A stretch of 64,000 nucleotides of DNA, taken from NCBI GenBank assembly GCA_934097085.1, contig CAKONK010000002.1, positions 1 through 64,000 of the forward strand, given 5' to 3'. Within the stretch, counting starts at the first letter, position 1, and every line of letters begins with the position of its first letter. A program made the translations under genes and the position numbers. The notes under the pieces are model-generated. The model was given only the letters and a program-made list of their open reading frames with translations. It was not told where the DNA came from and made no database searches. This document shows positions 1 through 8,057 of the stretch, piece by piece. Source of the DNA: an uncultured Bacilli bacterium (GTDB lineage Bacteria; Bacillota_I; Bacilli_A; RF39; UBA660).

Positions 1-107
1 ATCACTCTCCAAGAATAATATATCAATTATTTGTTAAATATTAAACATACTATTAGTTCACTTTCAAATTACTATTTTTCTAACTAATTACTAAATTGTA
101 ATTTGTG

Positions 108-671
108 CTATTCACAACTACCACCATTGTCTTTAAAATAAGATTGAATATATTTAACCATCGTTCTTGAATTAGCAAAGTTCTTATCTTTTACAAGTAT
201 ATTTATAAATTCAGAACCATTATAATCAATAAGTTTGTCATTTTCATCTTCCATATAGTAATCATATGTTTTACCATCAAGTGTACAAACTAGACTTACT
301 GATGTTGTTGTCTCAACTTCTTTTGTTGTTTTTTTCATAGTGCCAAATAAGATAAATGATACTATTGCAATAACAAAATATAAAGCTAACAATATTCCCA
401 TAACTTTAAGTATTTTTATAATAACTCCAGCTAATCTTTCAGTATTACTTACTTTAGTTTCTAAAACATTTTTAATATCATTTTCTAATAATTCGTCAAT
501 ACTAACATTAAGTTCTTTTGACAATAATTTTAATTGTTCAGGATTTGGAGAAGTCTCTCCTAATTCCCAATTTGATATTGTTTGTCTAGTTACATTTACT
601 TTTTCTGCTAATTGTTCCTGTGAAAGTTTACAGTCCTTTCTTAACTTAAGAATATTTTCTCCTAATTTCAT
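108..671 (-). CDS. Membrane-anchored XRE-family regulator
   Basis: The 187-residue product starts with a Cro/CI-type helix-turn-helix (about residues 5-60), with LSQEQLAEKVNVTRQ followed by the recognition-helix motif TISNWE. A hydrophobic segment at about 83-110 then places a C-terminal domain of about 75 residues outside the cell. The ATG lies nine bases after AAGGAG. This architecture, a DNA-binding domain tethered to the membrane, is common in Bacillota and often senses an external or envelope signal, but the extracellular part is not recognised. It is the leftmost gene seen here and probably belongs to the ICE, possibly as an accessory regulator. Confidence 0.75.
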   Translation of the reverse strand: MKLGENILKLRKDCKLSQEQLAEKVNVTRQTISNWELGETSPNPEQLKLLSKELNVSIDELLENDIKNVLETKVSNTERLAGVIIKILKVMGILLALYFVIAIVSFILFGTMKKTTKEVETTTSVSLVCTLDGKTYDYYMEDENDKLIDYNGSEFINILVKDKNFANSRTMVKYIQSYFKDNGGSCE

Positions 672-807
672 TTTTCTTTTCTCCTTTCACATACAATTAT
701 ATATATAATTACTTTTGCAATCTACCAAATGTCTTTAGAACTTTGTCAAAGTTATTTAACATTTGTTATACAAATAAAAAATAAATTACATTTCTACAAA
801 TTACTAT

Positions 808-1227
808 TTAATTGATTCTAGTATATTTTTCCATTGAATTATATTCATCACCATTTATTCTATAAATTCCATTATAAGGTGTTTCAATATACATTTTTCC
901 ATTTTTCTTGTAAACAAATAATGTTGATTGCTTTTCGTCTTTCAAATTAAATTCTATTTTTATAATATCTTCTGCATTTACTGGATAGTCTTGTACACTT
1001 TCCTCATTTGTAGTTCTTCCTTTACCACTACCACTTAATACATAAATAATATCCTTGATTTCTTCGGTATCTTTAACTTCTTTTTTATTGTTATCTTTTT
1101 CAAAAAAGACACTTTCTATGTTTTCTTCTTTTGGAAGTGTAAGTGTATATTCTTTCTTACTACCACATCCTGTTAGCCCTAATACCAAAGCCCCACATAC
1201 TAAAATAGCAAATAATGTCTTTCTCAT
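808..1227 (-). CDS. Small lipoprotein
   Basis: The 139-residue product has a textbook lipoprotein signal: MRKT, a hydrophobic core and the lipobox L-T-G-C with Cys21 as the lipidation site. The mature domain of about 118 residues is charged and has no family I can name. The ATG has GGAGG seven bases upstream. Copies of a 13-bp repeat (CAAATTACTATTT) lie just before and just after the gene, so it looks like a discrete module of the ICE. Another ICE lipoprotein at 11729-12331 has a very similar signal peptide but a different mature domain. Surface exclusion is one possible role for ICE lipoproteins, but nothing here proves it. Confidence 0.7.
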   Translation of the reverse strand: MRKTLFAILVCGALVLGLTGCGSKKEYTLTLPKEENIESVFFEKDNNKKEVKDTEEIKDIIYVLSGSGKGRTTNEESVQDYPVNAEDIIKIEFNLKDEKQSTLFVYKKNGKMYIETPYNGIYRINGDEYNSMEKYTRIN

Positions 1228-1246
1228 AATCCATCCTCCATTTCAA

Positions 1247-1259
1247 CAAATTACTATTT
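1247..1259. repeat. Dispersed 13-bp repeat, three copies
   Basis: CAAATTACTATTT occurs at 65-77, 797-809 and 1247-1259, in the same orientation. The copies lie downstream of the XRE gene, across the lipoprotein stop codon and just upstream of the lipoprotein ribosome binding site. They could mark cassette boundaries or be regulatory sites. In DNA this AT-rich, chance is not excluded. Confidence 0.35.
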
Positions 1260-1309
1260 ACCTATTTGTTTAATATAAATATTATAACATAATTTACTAA
1301 TAATTATAT

Positions 1310-3100
1310 CTATTCTAATTCTATTTTATTATCTTCTTGTTCTTCAATTTTTCTTTTTCTAAAATCATCAAGATTAAAACAATCAATCTTGTTATCTTTT
1401 TGTTTGTTTGGAACACTAGTTTTTTTAATCTTTATTCCATAATCATATATTGAAATAAATTTTGATTTAATAGGGTATTGTCTAGTCGCCATAAATAATC
1501 CATCTCCTAATTTAAATCTCATTAATTCATCAGGCATTAATAATTCACGTCCCATCAAAGATTTGTCATTTGATATATTATAATTTAATTCATCTAAACG
1601 ACTAGAAGTTGATACACGATTACTTGAGATAGTATATTTGCCCAACCTAGAACTTATTTCTTTTGCCGTTTCATTATCTGAAGTTAGTAAATAAATCCAG
1701 TTAGTACAATTGGATTTAATCGTACCAGCAGAATCTTTATAGGTTTCCTTTAACTGATCAAAATCTTGTAAAACCAAATAGAAACGAATATTTCTAGAAC
1801 GTGATACAGTAATTTTATTAGAAATAGAACTTATAGGTGGCATGTTAGCGAACTCATCTAAAATAAAATTAATTCTTATAGGCATTTTACCATCTTTCAT
1901 ACTTTGTGCGGTATTTACTAATGCTTGATAACATTGATCTATGAATAGTGATGCCAGTTCGTGTCTAGATTCCTTTTCATCGGGAATAATTAAAAATACT
2001 GCCGTTTTTTGCTTACCAATTTCATCTAATTCAAAATCAGTATGACTCGTAAGGTTAGCAATACCTGTATCACTAAACATTTTTATAACTGTTGCAAGAA
2101 CTGAAAAAAGGGTAGCTCTTGTTTCACCTTTTGCAAAGGATCCTGTAGCATAACTCATTTTACTTAAACTTCCAAAAGGTTTTTGTTGAAAATATAGATC
2201 TAATGAATTAAATCTATCTATATTTTTGTTTCCATGTTCGACCAATAAATTATATATTGAATATAAATTTACTTGCGATTCATTTGGAGCGTCTTCTATG
2301 AGGGCATAACATAGTGCTGTTAAAACTGCATTTGCTGACTTTTCCCAGTACATATCTTTACTAGATAAATTTTTGCACAATGATTTAGTAAAGTTTTCTA
2401 TCATATCACCAGCTTCATCCTTATTATTATTTTGATAGTATTTATATGGTAAATGAAGTGGATTCCAACCATCACTTGCTAATGCATCCCTTAAATTAAT
2501 TATTTTTATTTGATATCCTTTTTCTTTTAAAAATTCTGCTGTATATGAATACAATTCTCCTTTAGTATCGTTTATAACCATTGATTCACCTGCACATGCA
2601 AGGTTAAATATTAATGGTAATATACAACTTATTGTTTTTCCTGAACCAGTTGAACCTATTATTAATGTATGATCAAATTTATCAGAATAATAAAATTTAC
2701 CATCCATATAAGTAACAGGAATACCACCTGACTTTAAATTTGAATTAATAGTCCATGTTTTATAATTTTTTTTAATTTCCTTTTTAGTTGCCCAACGAGA
2801 TGAACCATATTCAAATGAACCATCCTCTTCAGGCATTTTTCTTAATCTCTTTAATTTTAACTTTAATTCTTTATCATATTTTAATATAAACAACATCATA
2901 ATTGTCATTAATAAAATTGAACCAAATAATAAACTGACATCAGTTATTGATTTAATAAAAGAATAAAAAATATTTAAATTCCATGATAATTGAATATTAT
3001 TACATATAATATGTGTTAAGTTATAACAAATGTTAGATGATGACAAAAAGGTTAAGATAATTAAAAGAAAGTAATTTAAATATTTTTTTAATTTTACAAT
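1310..3100 (-). CDS. VirD4-type coupling protein (T4CP)
   Basis: ATPase that docks the relaxase-DNA complex onto the conjugation channel at the inner membrane. Walker A (GSTGSGKT) is about 150 residues in, and a Walker B-like FILDEFANM follows near residue 412. The first TTG (3046) lacks a Shine-Dalgarno sequence. GGAGGG at 3104-3109 is followed by the in-frame codons ATA-ATT-GTA, and reading from ATT at 3100 adds 18 residues that form a basic start and first membrane span (KKYLNYFLLIILTF). That gives the two-span N terminus normal for VirD4 and about 596 residues in all. I therefore place the start at the non-canonical ATT. A terminator-like hairpin lies just upstream of the ribosome binding site. 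Confidence 0.88.
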   Translation of the reverse strand: MVKLKKYLNYFLLIILTFLSSSNICYNLTHIICNNIQLSWNLNIFYSFIKSITDVSLLFGSILLMTIMMLFILKYDKELKLKLKRLRKMPEEDGSFEYGSSRWATKKEIKKNYKTWTINSNLKSGGIPVTYMDGKFYYSDKFDHTLIIGSTGSGKTISCILPLIFNLACAGESMVINDTKGELYSYTAEFLKEKGYQIKIINLRDALASDGWNPLHLPYKYYQNNNKDEAGDMIENFTKSLCKNLSSKDMYWEKSANAVLTALCYALIEDAPNESQVNLYSIYNLLVEHGNKNIDRFNSLDLYFQQKPFGSLSKMSYATGSFAKGETRATLFSVLATVIKMFSDTGIANLTSHTDFELDEIGKQKTAVFLIIPDEKESRHELASLFIDQCYQALVNTAQSMKDGKMPIRINFILDEFANMPPISSISNKITVSRSRNIRFYLVLQDFDQLKETYKDSAGTIKSNCTNWIYLLTSDNETAKEISSRLGKYTISSNRVSTSSRLDELNYNISNDKSLMGRELLMPDELMRFKLGDGLFMATRQYPIKSKFISIYDYGIKIKKTSVPNKQKDNKIDCFNLDDFRKRKIEEQEDNKIELE

Positions 3101-3111
3101 TATCCCTCCAT

Positions 3112-3145
3112 AAAAAAAAACAAGTTAAATTTTCTTATTAACTTG
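3112..3145 (-). terminator. Hairpin terminator between the 357-residue gene and VirD4
   Basis: On the minus strand, CAAGTTAA pairs with TTAACTTG across a 9-base loop (3121-3145) and is followed by a run of T (3112-3120). The stem overlaps the end of the upstream gene, and the VirD4 Shine-Dalgarno sequence follows at once. Transcription into virD4 must read through it or start elsewhere. Confidence 0.7.
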
Positions 3146-4198
3146 CTTACTAATTAATTTATATAATTTTTTTGTATCTCTAGGATCTAATGAAATCATG
3201 TATTTATTAGTTGAATTATTATTGTACTCAAAGATTATATCTAAAAATTGCATTTTTTGTTCGTTCCAAAAGTTAAATTTTAAAGATGAATCTATGAAAC
3301 TATATGTTGTGTCATATTTTTTTGAAACATCTATTTTTTTTAACCTTTCTAAAATTTCTTTAAACTCTTTTTGTGTAAAAACAACTATTTTATCTGCACA
3401 AAAATTTCTATTAATTATTCCAAATTTTACTGAAACTTTTTCCTTATTATTAAGAACATTAAATATTATTTTATCACCATCATATAAGTTAATATGATGA
3501 TCATTATCTTTGATATCAAATCTATACAACTGATTTTCATAAAAATCAGATATAATCCAATCTATTTGTTGAATATAAAATTCATAATGTTGCTTTTCTA
3601 TTTCTTCATATGGAACAAAAGCATTATATATATTACTAAATCTATTATTTATAATTTTAGACATACGTTCTTCAATCATAATGATATCTTTAGAATTATT
3701 AAATTTATAAAATTTGATTTCATTTAAAAATATATTAATAGAATTATATTTACTAACATATTTTGAATAAAATTTGATATTGTTATAAAAATTAAATAAA
3801 AACATTTTCCTAAAAGCATCATGATATTTCATATAATTTTCATTTTCATGATAATCATCCATATCAAATAATACCTCATTATATTTATTTTTAAGAGTTA
3901 ATTCTATTATTAGCGTTAACTCATTGTGTTGTATAAAATAATTATCTTTTACATAACTAATATATTTGTCTAAGTTTTCTAAAAACTTTTCCTCACTGGA
4001 AATAGTATCTTTTCCATATAATAAATCACTTTTTAATTTAATAGTTTGCTTTGGAATTTTATTAATTAGTTTTTGAAGTATTTCACAATTTAATAACTTA
4101 TAAATTTCTCCTATACAAGAATATGCACAACTACTTAAACAAATTTCTTTTAATCTCTTAGTTTGTTCATCATCAACTGAGATATAATTATTTCTCAT
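3125..4198 (-). CDS. ICE hypothetical protein
   Basis: The 357-residue product is rich in Lys, Asn, Ile and Tyr and has no recognisable motif, signal peptide or clear membrane span. A Cys-containing stretch near residues 19-35 (CLSSCAYSCIGEIYKLLNC) is unusual for this protein set and could form a structural or metal site, which is speculation. The ATG is six bases after GGAGG. It lies between the divergent double-HTH gene and virD4 and ends in its own terminator, which suggests a separately regulated cargo or accessory gene. No function is assigned. Confidence 0.6.
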   Translation of the reverse strand: MRNNYISVDDEQTKRLKEICLSSCAYSCIGEIYKLLNCEILQKLINKIPKQTIKLKSDLLYGKDTISSEEKFLENLDKYISYVKDNYFIQHNELTLIIELTLKNKYNEVLFDMDDYHENENYMKYHDAFRKMFLFNFYNNIKFYSKYVSKYNSINIFLNEIKFYKFNNSKDIIMIEERMSKIINNRFSNIYNAFVPYEEIEKQHYEFYIQQIDWIISDFYENQLYRFDIKDNDHHINLYDGDKIIFNVLNNKEKVSVKFGIINRNFCADKIVVFTQKEFKEILERLKKIDVSKKYDTTYSFIDSSLKFNFWNEQKMQFLDIIFEYNNNSTNKYMISLDPRDTKKLYKLISKQVNKKI

Positions 4199-4333
4199 TT
4201 CATCCCTCCATCTTTGTTTAAGATTTACTGCTTTTTTTACTGCTAAATATTATTATAACACAATTTGCTCGTATTTGTTTGTGAATCCTGAATAATTAAA
4301 GATTTAATGGGAAAATTAAATTGGTGGTTAATT

Positions 4334-4774
4334 ATGAATGAAAAAAGATTATTTGATTTAAGAGAATATAAAGATTTGTCACAAATAAAACTTGCTGACT
4401 CTTTAGGAATAACTCAACAAACTTATTCATTATGGGAAAAGGGTACAAAAATAATACCATTAAAACATTTAAATAGCTTAAGCAATTTTTATGAAATCTC
4501 AATGGATTATATTGTTGGTCTTACAGATGAAAAGAATAACTCAGGTATCATAAAATTAACAGAACTAAATAAAAATGAAATTGGCTCAAGAATTAAAAAG
4601 ATAAGAGAAGATAATAATCTTACACTTCGTGATTTAGCAAAAGAATTAAATACAACATCATCAACTATATCAGCATACGAAACAGGTAAGACATTAATAC
4701 TAACTGCCTTTGCATATCAGATATGTATTAAATATAATGTATCACTAGATTGGTTATGTGGGAAAAGAAAATAA
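4334..4774 (+). CDS. Double helix-turn-helix (XRE) regulator
   Basis: The only clear plus-strand gene of the ICE interior. The 146-residue product holds two tandem Cro/CI-type HTH domains, about residues 4-60 (recognition region ITQQTYSLWEKG) and 80-140 (TTSSTISAYETG). The ATG at 4334 follows GGTGG; an in-frame ATG at 4307 has no ribosome binding site. A strong terminator follows the stop codon. The gene is divergent from the 357-residue gene and convergent with the relaxase gene, so it is a good candidate for a repressor of the transfer genes. Two HTH domains in one chain could let a monomer bind paired half-sites. Confidence 0.8.
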   Translation: MNEKRLFDLREYKDLSQIKLADSLGITQQTYSLWEKGTKIIPLKHLNSLSNFYEISMDYIVGLTDEKNNSGIIKLTELNKNEIGSRIKKIREDNNLTLRDLAKELNTTSSTISAYETGKTLILTAFAYQICIKYNVSLDWLCGKRK

Positions 4775-4798
4775 TATGGCAAAACATATTATTTTTTT
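4770..4798 (+). terminator. Rho-independent terminator after the double-HTH gene
   Basis: AATAATATG and CATATTATT form a 9-bp stem around GCAAAA, followed by five or more T. It lies between two convergent genes and may also serve the relaxase gene on the other strand. Confidence 0.85.
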
Positions 4799-6233
4799 AA
4801 TATTCAGACAAATCATATTCTAACTCATTTATAATTTGTTTTTCTTCTTGTTCTAATTCATATTCTAAATAATTCATAGCTTGATTAATAAATTTTTTAT
4901 AATTTAATTCCTGATAAAACATTTTATTTTTATATTTAGAGTACCTGTCATAATCATAATTCAATTTTTTTAAAATGTTATAATACTCGGTCGAACTCAT
5001 ATCCTTATTAAAATTATCCATGCTACTTAATAATGCATCAATATTAATATCATATTTAGAATTTAAAACCCAGTTTTTGAAAACATATTTTTTTTCTAAA
5101 TGATTAAGACCTGCAAAATTGCATATATGATTTAAATCTTGTGCTATCTTATCAATGTTTTCCTGTTTTTTATATGGAGAACTTTTAAATTTAAGATCTT
5201 TTATGTGTTTCTTTAAAAATTCTTTCTCTCTTTCCATAGTTTCCATAGATCGATATATTTTATAATTAGATAATATTTCATTTCCAATTTTTGAATACAA
5301 TTTATTAAGTTGATTATTGTAGTAATATTTATTTTTATTAGATAATGATGTTCCATAAATTGAATTTAATTCCTTTTGATGTTCCTCCAATAGCTTTATA
5401 TATTTAGCATATTGATATTTTGTAGAATCATGCAACAATATGTATTGAATTATATTATTAAGTTGATCCTTATATGAAACTATATTTTTTGAATTATATT
5501 GTAATCTTCCTTTGGATGGAAGTACATTATATAAATCAAGCAACATTTTATTCAAATCTCTTCGATATTTGTCTCCAAATAATTTTTGATTTTTAATTTT
5601 AGTAAGCTCTGATAGGGAAATATTTCCCGTTATAGATCTAAATTCTTCATCTCGTAATTTATAAAATTTTTCATTATCAATTAAATAATTAGCAATATTA
5701 CTTTTCAATTTATAAATAACATCATATGGAACTTTAGGATTAGAAATAGTTTTATGATGTTCAAAAAAATTTATGTGTAAATGAGGATTGTCAGTATTAC
5801 GATGTAAACTGCAATACCATGTTACATTATTCATTTTAAATCCCATACCAGTTAATAATTGTGGCATTATATTCTTAGTAAGGTTATAATAATCTACCTT
5901 AGTAATAAGTCCTTTGTTAATTGCAAAATCTGGTGGAAAAGAAATTACAAGACTCCAAAGAATTCCTTTAGAGTCCATTTTTTTTATATCAGATAAATCT
6001 TTTCTTGCATCTATATCACCATTGGTAGACCACGAAAATGACTCCTTATCTTCATAAAGATATGAATCATTACTTGCAAACTGCATATAGTCTTTTAAAA
6101 TATTATATTCATCAATTGATGTAGCATCTGCCTTTTTCTTATCACTAATATAGCTTATTGTCTTGTTAACACTTTCTCTTAAATTATTACATTTTTGGTA
6201 CTTAACACGAACCACAATATTTGAACTACTCAT
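4797..6233 (-). CDS. Conjugative relaxase, MobL/MOB_P-like HUH nuclease
   Basis: The relaxase nicks oriT and is transferred covalently bound to the strand. The 478-residue product has a histidine cluster (HRNTDNPHLHINFFEH, with H144, H151 and H153) that matches the metal-binding H-x-H of HUH relaxases. An N-terminal Tyr would be the nucleophile but I cannot pick it with certainty. The C-terminal half is long, Lys-rich and probably helical, with no helicase motifs. The ATG overlaps the end of the upstream RHH gene by eight bases, which indicates translational coupling. The oriT-like palindrome is about 700 bases upstream. The assignment to MobL-type relaxases rests on the motif and the gene order. 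Confidence 0.83.
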   Translation of the reverse strand: MSSSNIVVRVKYQKCNNLRESVNKTISYISDKKKADATSIDEYNILKDYMQFASNDSYLYEDKESFSWSTNGDIDARKDLSDIKKMDSKGILWSLVISFPPDFAINKGLITKVDYYNLTKNIMPQLLTGMGFKMNNVTWYCSLHRNTDNPHLHINFFEHHKTISNPKVPYDVIYKLKSNIANYLIDNEKFYKLRDEEFRSITGNISLSELTKIKNQKLFGDKYRRDLNKMLLDLYNVLPSKGRLQYNSKNIVSYKDQLNNIIQYILLHDSTKYQYAKYIKLLEEHQKELNSIYGTSLSNKNKYYYNNQLNKLYSKIGNEILSNYKIYRSMETMEREKEFLKKHIKDLKFKSSPYKKQENIDKIAQDLNHICNFAGLNHLEKKYVFKNWVLNSKYDINIDALLSSMDNFNKDMSSTEYYNILKKLNYDYDRYSKYKNKMFYQELNYKKFINQAMNYLEYELEQEEKQIINELEYDLSEY

Positions 6234-6648
6234 TATCTAACTCATGTTTCTTACTTGACATTTTCCTTATATCTTTAAGTACCTCACGATGTGCAACTTC
6301 AGTTACAGGATGATCTATTATTGATAAACTTAATTCATCTTCAGTTTGTGGAATTTTTAGTTGATTCATAAATATATCAGTTTGTTTAATAGACCATCTG
6401 CTATTAAACTCTATACGATTTATTACTACCATTAATTGCTTAAAAAATGCATCAAAACTTTTTTTAAAGGCAATATCAAATAGTTGCATAAATTGTTCTT
6501 GACTATCATTTAGTTTATCAATTTCCATTTTTTCTTTAATGGTACTATAAATAAATCTAGATATATTCATTTTATGCTTATCAGCAAGTAATTCAATTTC
6601 TTTTTTATCTTCAGGTGTGACTCTAATTGTAATTCTATCTTCTTTCAT
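6226..6648 (-). CDS. RHH relaxosome accessory protein (MobC-like)
   Basis: The 140-residue product begins with a ribbon-helix-helix domain (about residues 4-45: RITIRVTPEDKKEIELLA, then a helix with NISRFIYSTIKE). A helical C-terminal region follows. Proteins of this kind bind oriT and position the relaxase. The ATG shares its first base with the TAA of the small RHH gene upstream (TAATG), and the stop overlaps the relaxase start, so three genes are translationally chained. Confidence 0.75.
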   Translation of the reverse strand: MKEDRITIRVTPEDKKEIELLADKHKMNISRFIYSTIKEKMEIDKLNDSQEQFMQLFDIAFKKSFDAFFKQLMVVINRIEFNSRWSIKQTDIFMNQLKIPQTEDELSLSIIDHPVTEVAHREVLKDIRKMSSKKHELDNE

Positions 6649-6824
6649 TATTTAGTATCCTTACTTATTAATAAATTTAAATTCTTTAAAACATACTCTT
6701 TAACCAATTTTTCTAATAATTCTTGTTGAGTTATTTTTTCTTTTTCAAGAATATTTTTAAATGCATTGTTTAGATTATCATCTATTCTAAACTTAATAAA
6801 AGTACATCCATTGTTATTAATAAT
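6648..6824 (-). CDS. Small RHH-like protein with ATT start
   Basis: No ATG, GTG or TTG opens this frame, but GGAGGTGAT (6825-6833) is followed directly by ATT-ATT. The frame then runs 57-58 residues to a TAA that overlaps the next ATG. The product contains FIKFRIDDNLNNAFKNIL and KITQQELLEKL, clearly resembling the RHH protein of the serine-recombinase element at 30197-30361 (shared KFRIDD, KIT-Q and EY--KN). Both genes lie immediately downstream of near-identical oriT-like palindromes, so a role in oriT binding or autoregulation is likely. The homology argues that the frame is real despite the start codon. Confidence 0.65.
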   Translation of the reverse strand: MINNNGCTFIKFRIDDNLNNAFKNILEKEKITQQELLEKLVKEYVLKNLNLLISKDTK

Positions 6825-6903
6825 ATCACCTCCATAGTTTTATTGTGGACACAAATTAGAGTCATTAATTTTAATAAAATATTTGAAAATAGGACACAAC
6901 TTT

Positions 6904-6980
6904 AATCCTTTTGTTTATCAGGATAAGTGTGGCTGACAAACAACTACCCAGTGGGTAGTTTAGCCCTAATTTAAAGGATT
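6904..6980. other. Putative oriT with nested inverted repeats
   Basis: The gene-free stretch 6825-7177 contains a perfect 8-bp palindrome, AACTACCC-AGT-GGGTAGTT (6942-6960). It is nested inside GGCT/AGCC (6931-6934 and 6962-6965) and AATCCTTT/AAAGGATT (6904-6911 and 6973-6980). CAGGATAA (6919) and ACAAACAACT (6936) precede it. The same motifs with the same spacing recur at 30448-30488. The position upstream of the RHH and relaxase genes fits an origin of transfer. The rest of the gap has a small hairpin (6983-6997) and two related 16-base repeats near 7112 and 7156. Confidence 0.65.
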
Positions 6981-7177
6981 TCCAAAGTTTCGCTTTGTCA
7001 TACATATTCTTAAATGTCATACTTTTGTCTAACACTATTCTTTACCGAATCTTTAAAAATAGGGTTAACTGTCTAACAGATGTTATAACAAATATAGTAT
7101 CTATAATGGAGATTAAAGAACCTTTTCTTTAAAATATTTGAAGCATAAATACTAGATCAAGGAACCTTTACCATTAT

Positions 7178-7474
7178 CTATATTTCTATATTAAACTTAA
7201 TATTAGTATTTATTATTTCATAATTATATTTATTTATAAGTATTTGATTTACTTCGATTATAACTGGATCTATAAGTTCTTCTTCCTTAACAATTTGTTT
7301 AACTTTATCAATTATTTCATCAATTGTAAAAGAACCTTTACCAGTTTTATGAAGTACACTTGCAACCTGAAGTGCATAGGTTTCTATTAAATTATCTTCC
7401 GAATGATTGACTTGGTTGCTGTCCTTGTATTGGTTGTAAGCTTGGGTATTTTGATTTATTGTTTTTATATTCAT
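7178..7474 (-). CDS. Small ICE hypothetical protein
   Basis: The 98-residue acidic product has no recognised family and is probably helical. Its first 27 codons lie inside the end of the M23 gene in another frame, an 83-base overlap. AAGGAGG stands only one base before the ATG; the third codon, ATA, is at the ideal seven-base distance, the same arrangement as in other non-ATG starts of this ICE. The true start may therefore be ATA at 7468. Function unknown; the position between the peptidase gene and oriT suggests a transfer role. Confidence 0.55.
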   Translation of the reverse strand: MNIKTINQNTQAYNQYKDSNQVNHSEDNLIETYALQVASVLHKTGKGSFTIDEIIDKVKQIVKEEELIDPVIIEVNQILINKYNYEIINTNIKFNIEI

Positions 7475-8057
7475 TCCTCCTTATTAAATCACTATCAATA
7501 ATACTTTTAGGATCTTTAAGATCCGATTTATTATAAGAGCAGTTGGGACTCATAAGCATAAAGTGTACATGAATACCTGTCGAACGACCTGTTGAACCAA
7601 TTATTCCAATTTTTTCTCCTGACTTAACAATTTGTCCTTCAGATACAACTATTGAATTATCCAACATATGACCATAAGCAGTATAGTAAGTTTCTCCGTT
7701 AACATCATGTTGTATTTTTACATAGTTTCCTAAACCATTAGGTTCATATCCTGTTTTATATATTTTTCCACCTGCTGATGCCACAATTTCAGTACCCTCG
7801 GGAGCTGATAAGTCAATACCACTATGAAATATTTCTTCATTTGTAAATGGATCATTTCGAGTTCCAAAAAGGGAAGTAATGGAGTAAGTGACATCTATTT
7901 TAAATGGAGCATTAAACTCTGATAGATTACCAACTGCAACTGCTGATGGGTCACCATTAGAACCATCTGCAATCATAATTACTAATGCAATAATAAAAAT
8001 TATAATAATTACAGGTGCCGAAATTATGAATGCATATATCTTTTTAATATCATCCAT
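7392..8057 (-). CDS. M23 (LytM-type) peptidoglycan endopeptidase
   Basis: The 221-residue product has an N-terminal membrane span (about 8-30) and an M23 metallopeptidase domain (about 62-185). Zinc ligands are visible: H78 and D82 in HSGIDLS, and H165 in GIHVHF, with H130 and H163 as catalytic histidines. The C-terminal 30 residues are Gln/Ser-rich. In conjugative systems such a hydrolase opens the wall for the secretion channel. The ATG overlaps the virB4 stop (TAATG), so the two are cotranslated. The gene is shorter than the usual two-domain Tn916-type hydrolases. Confidence 0.88.
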   Translation of the reverse strand: MDDIKKIYAFIISAPVIIIIFIIALVIMIADGSNGDPSAVAVGNLSEFNAPFKIDVTYSITSLFGTRNDPFTNEEIFHSGIDLSAPEGTEIVASAGGKIYKTGYEPNGLGNYVKIQHDVNGETYYTAYGHMLDNSIVVSEGQIVKSGEKIGIIGSTGRSTGIHVHFMLMSPNCSYNKSDLKDPKSIIDSDLIRRNEYKNNKSKYPSLQPIQGQQPSQSFGR

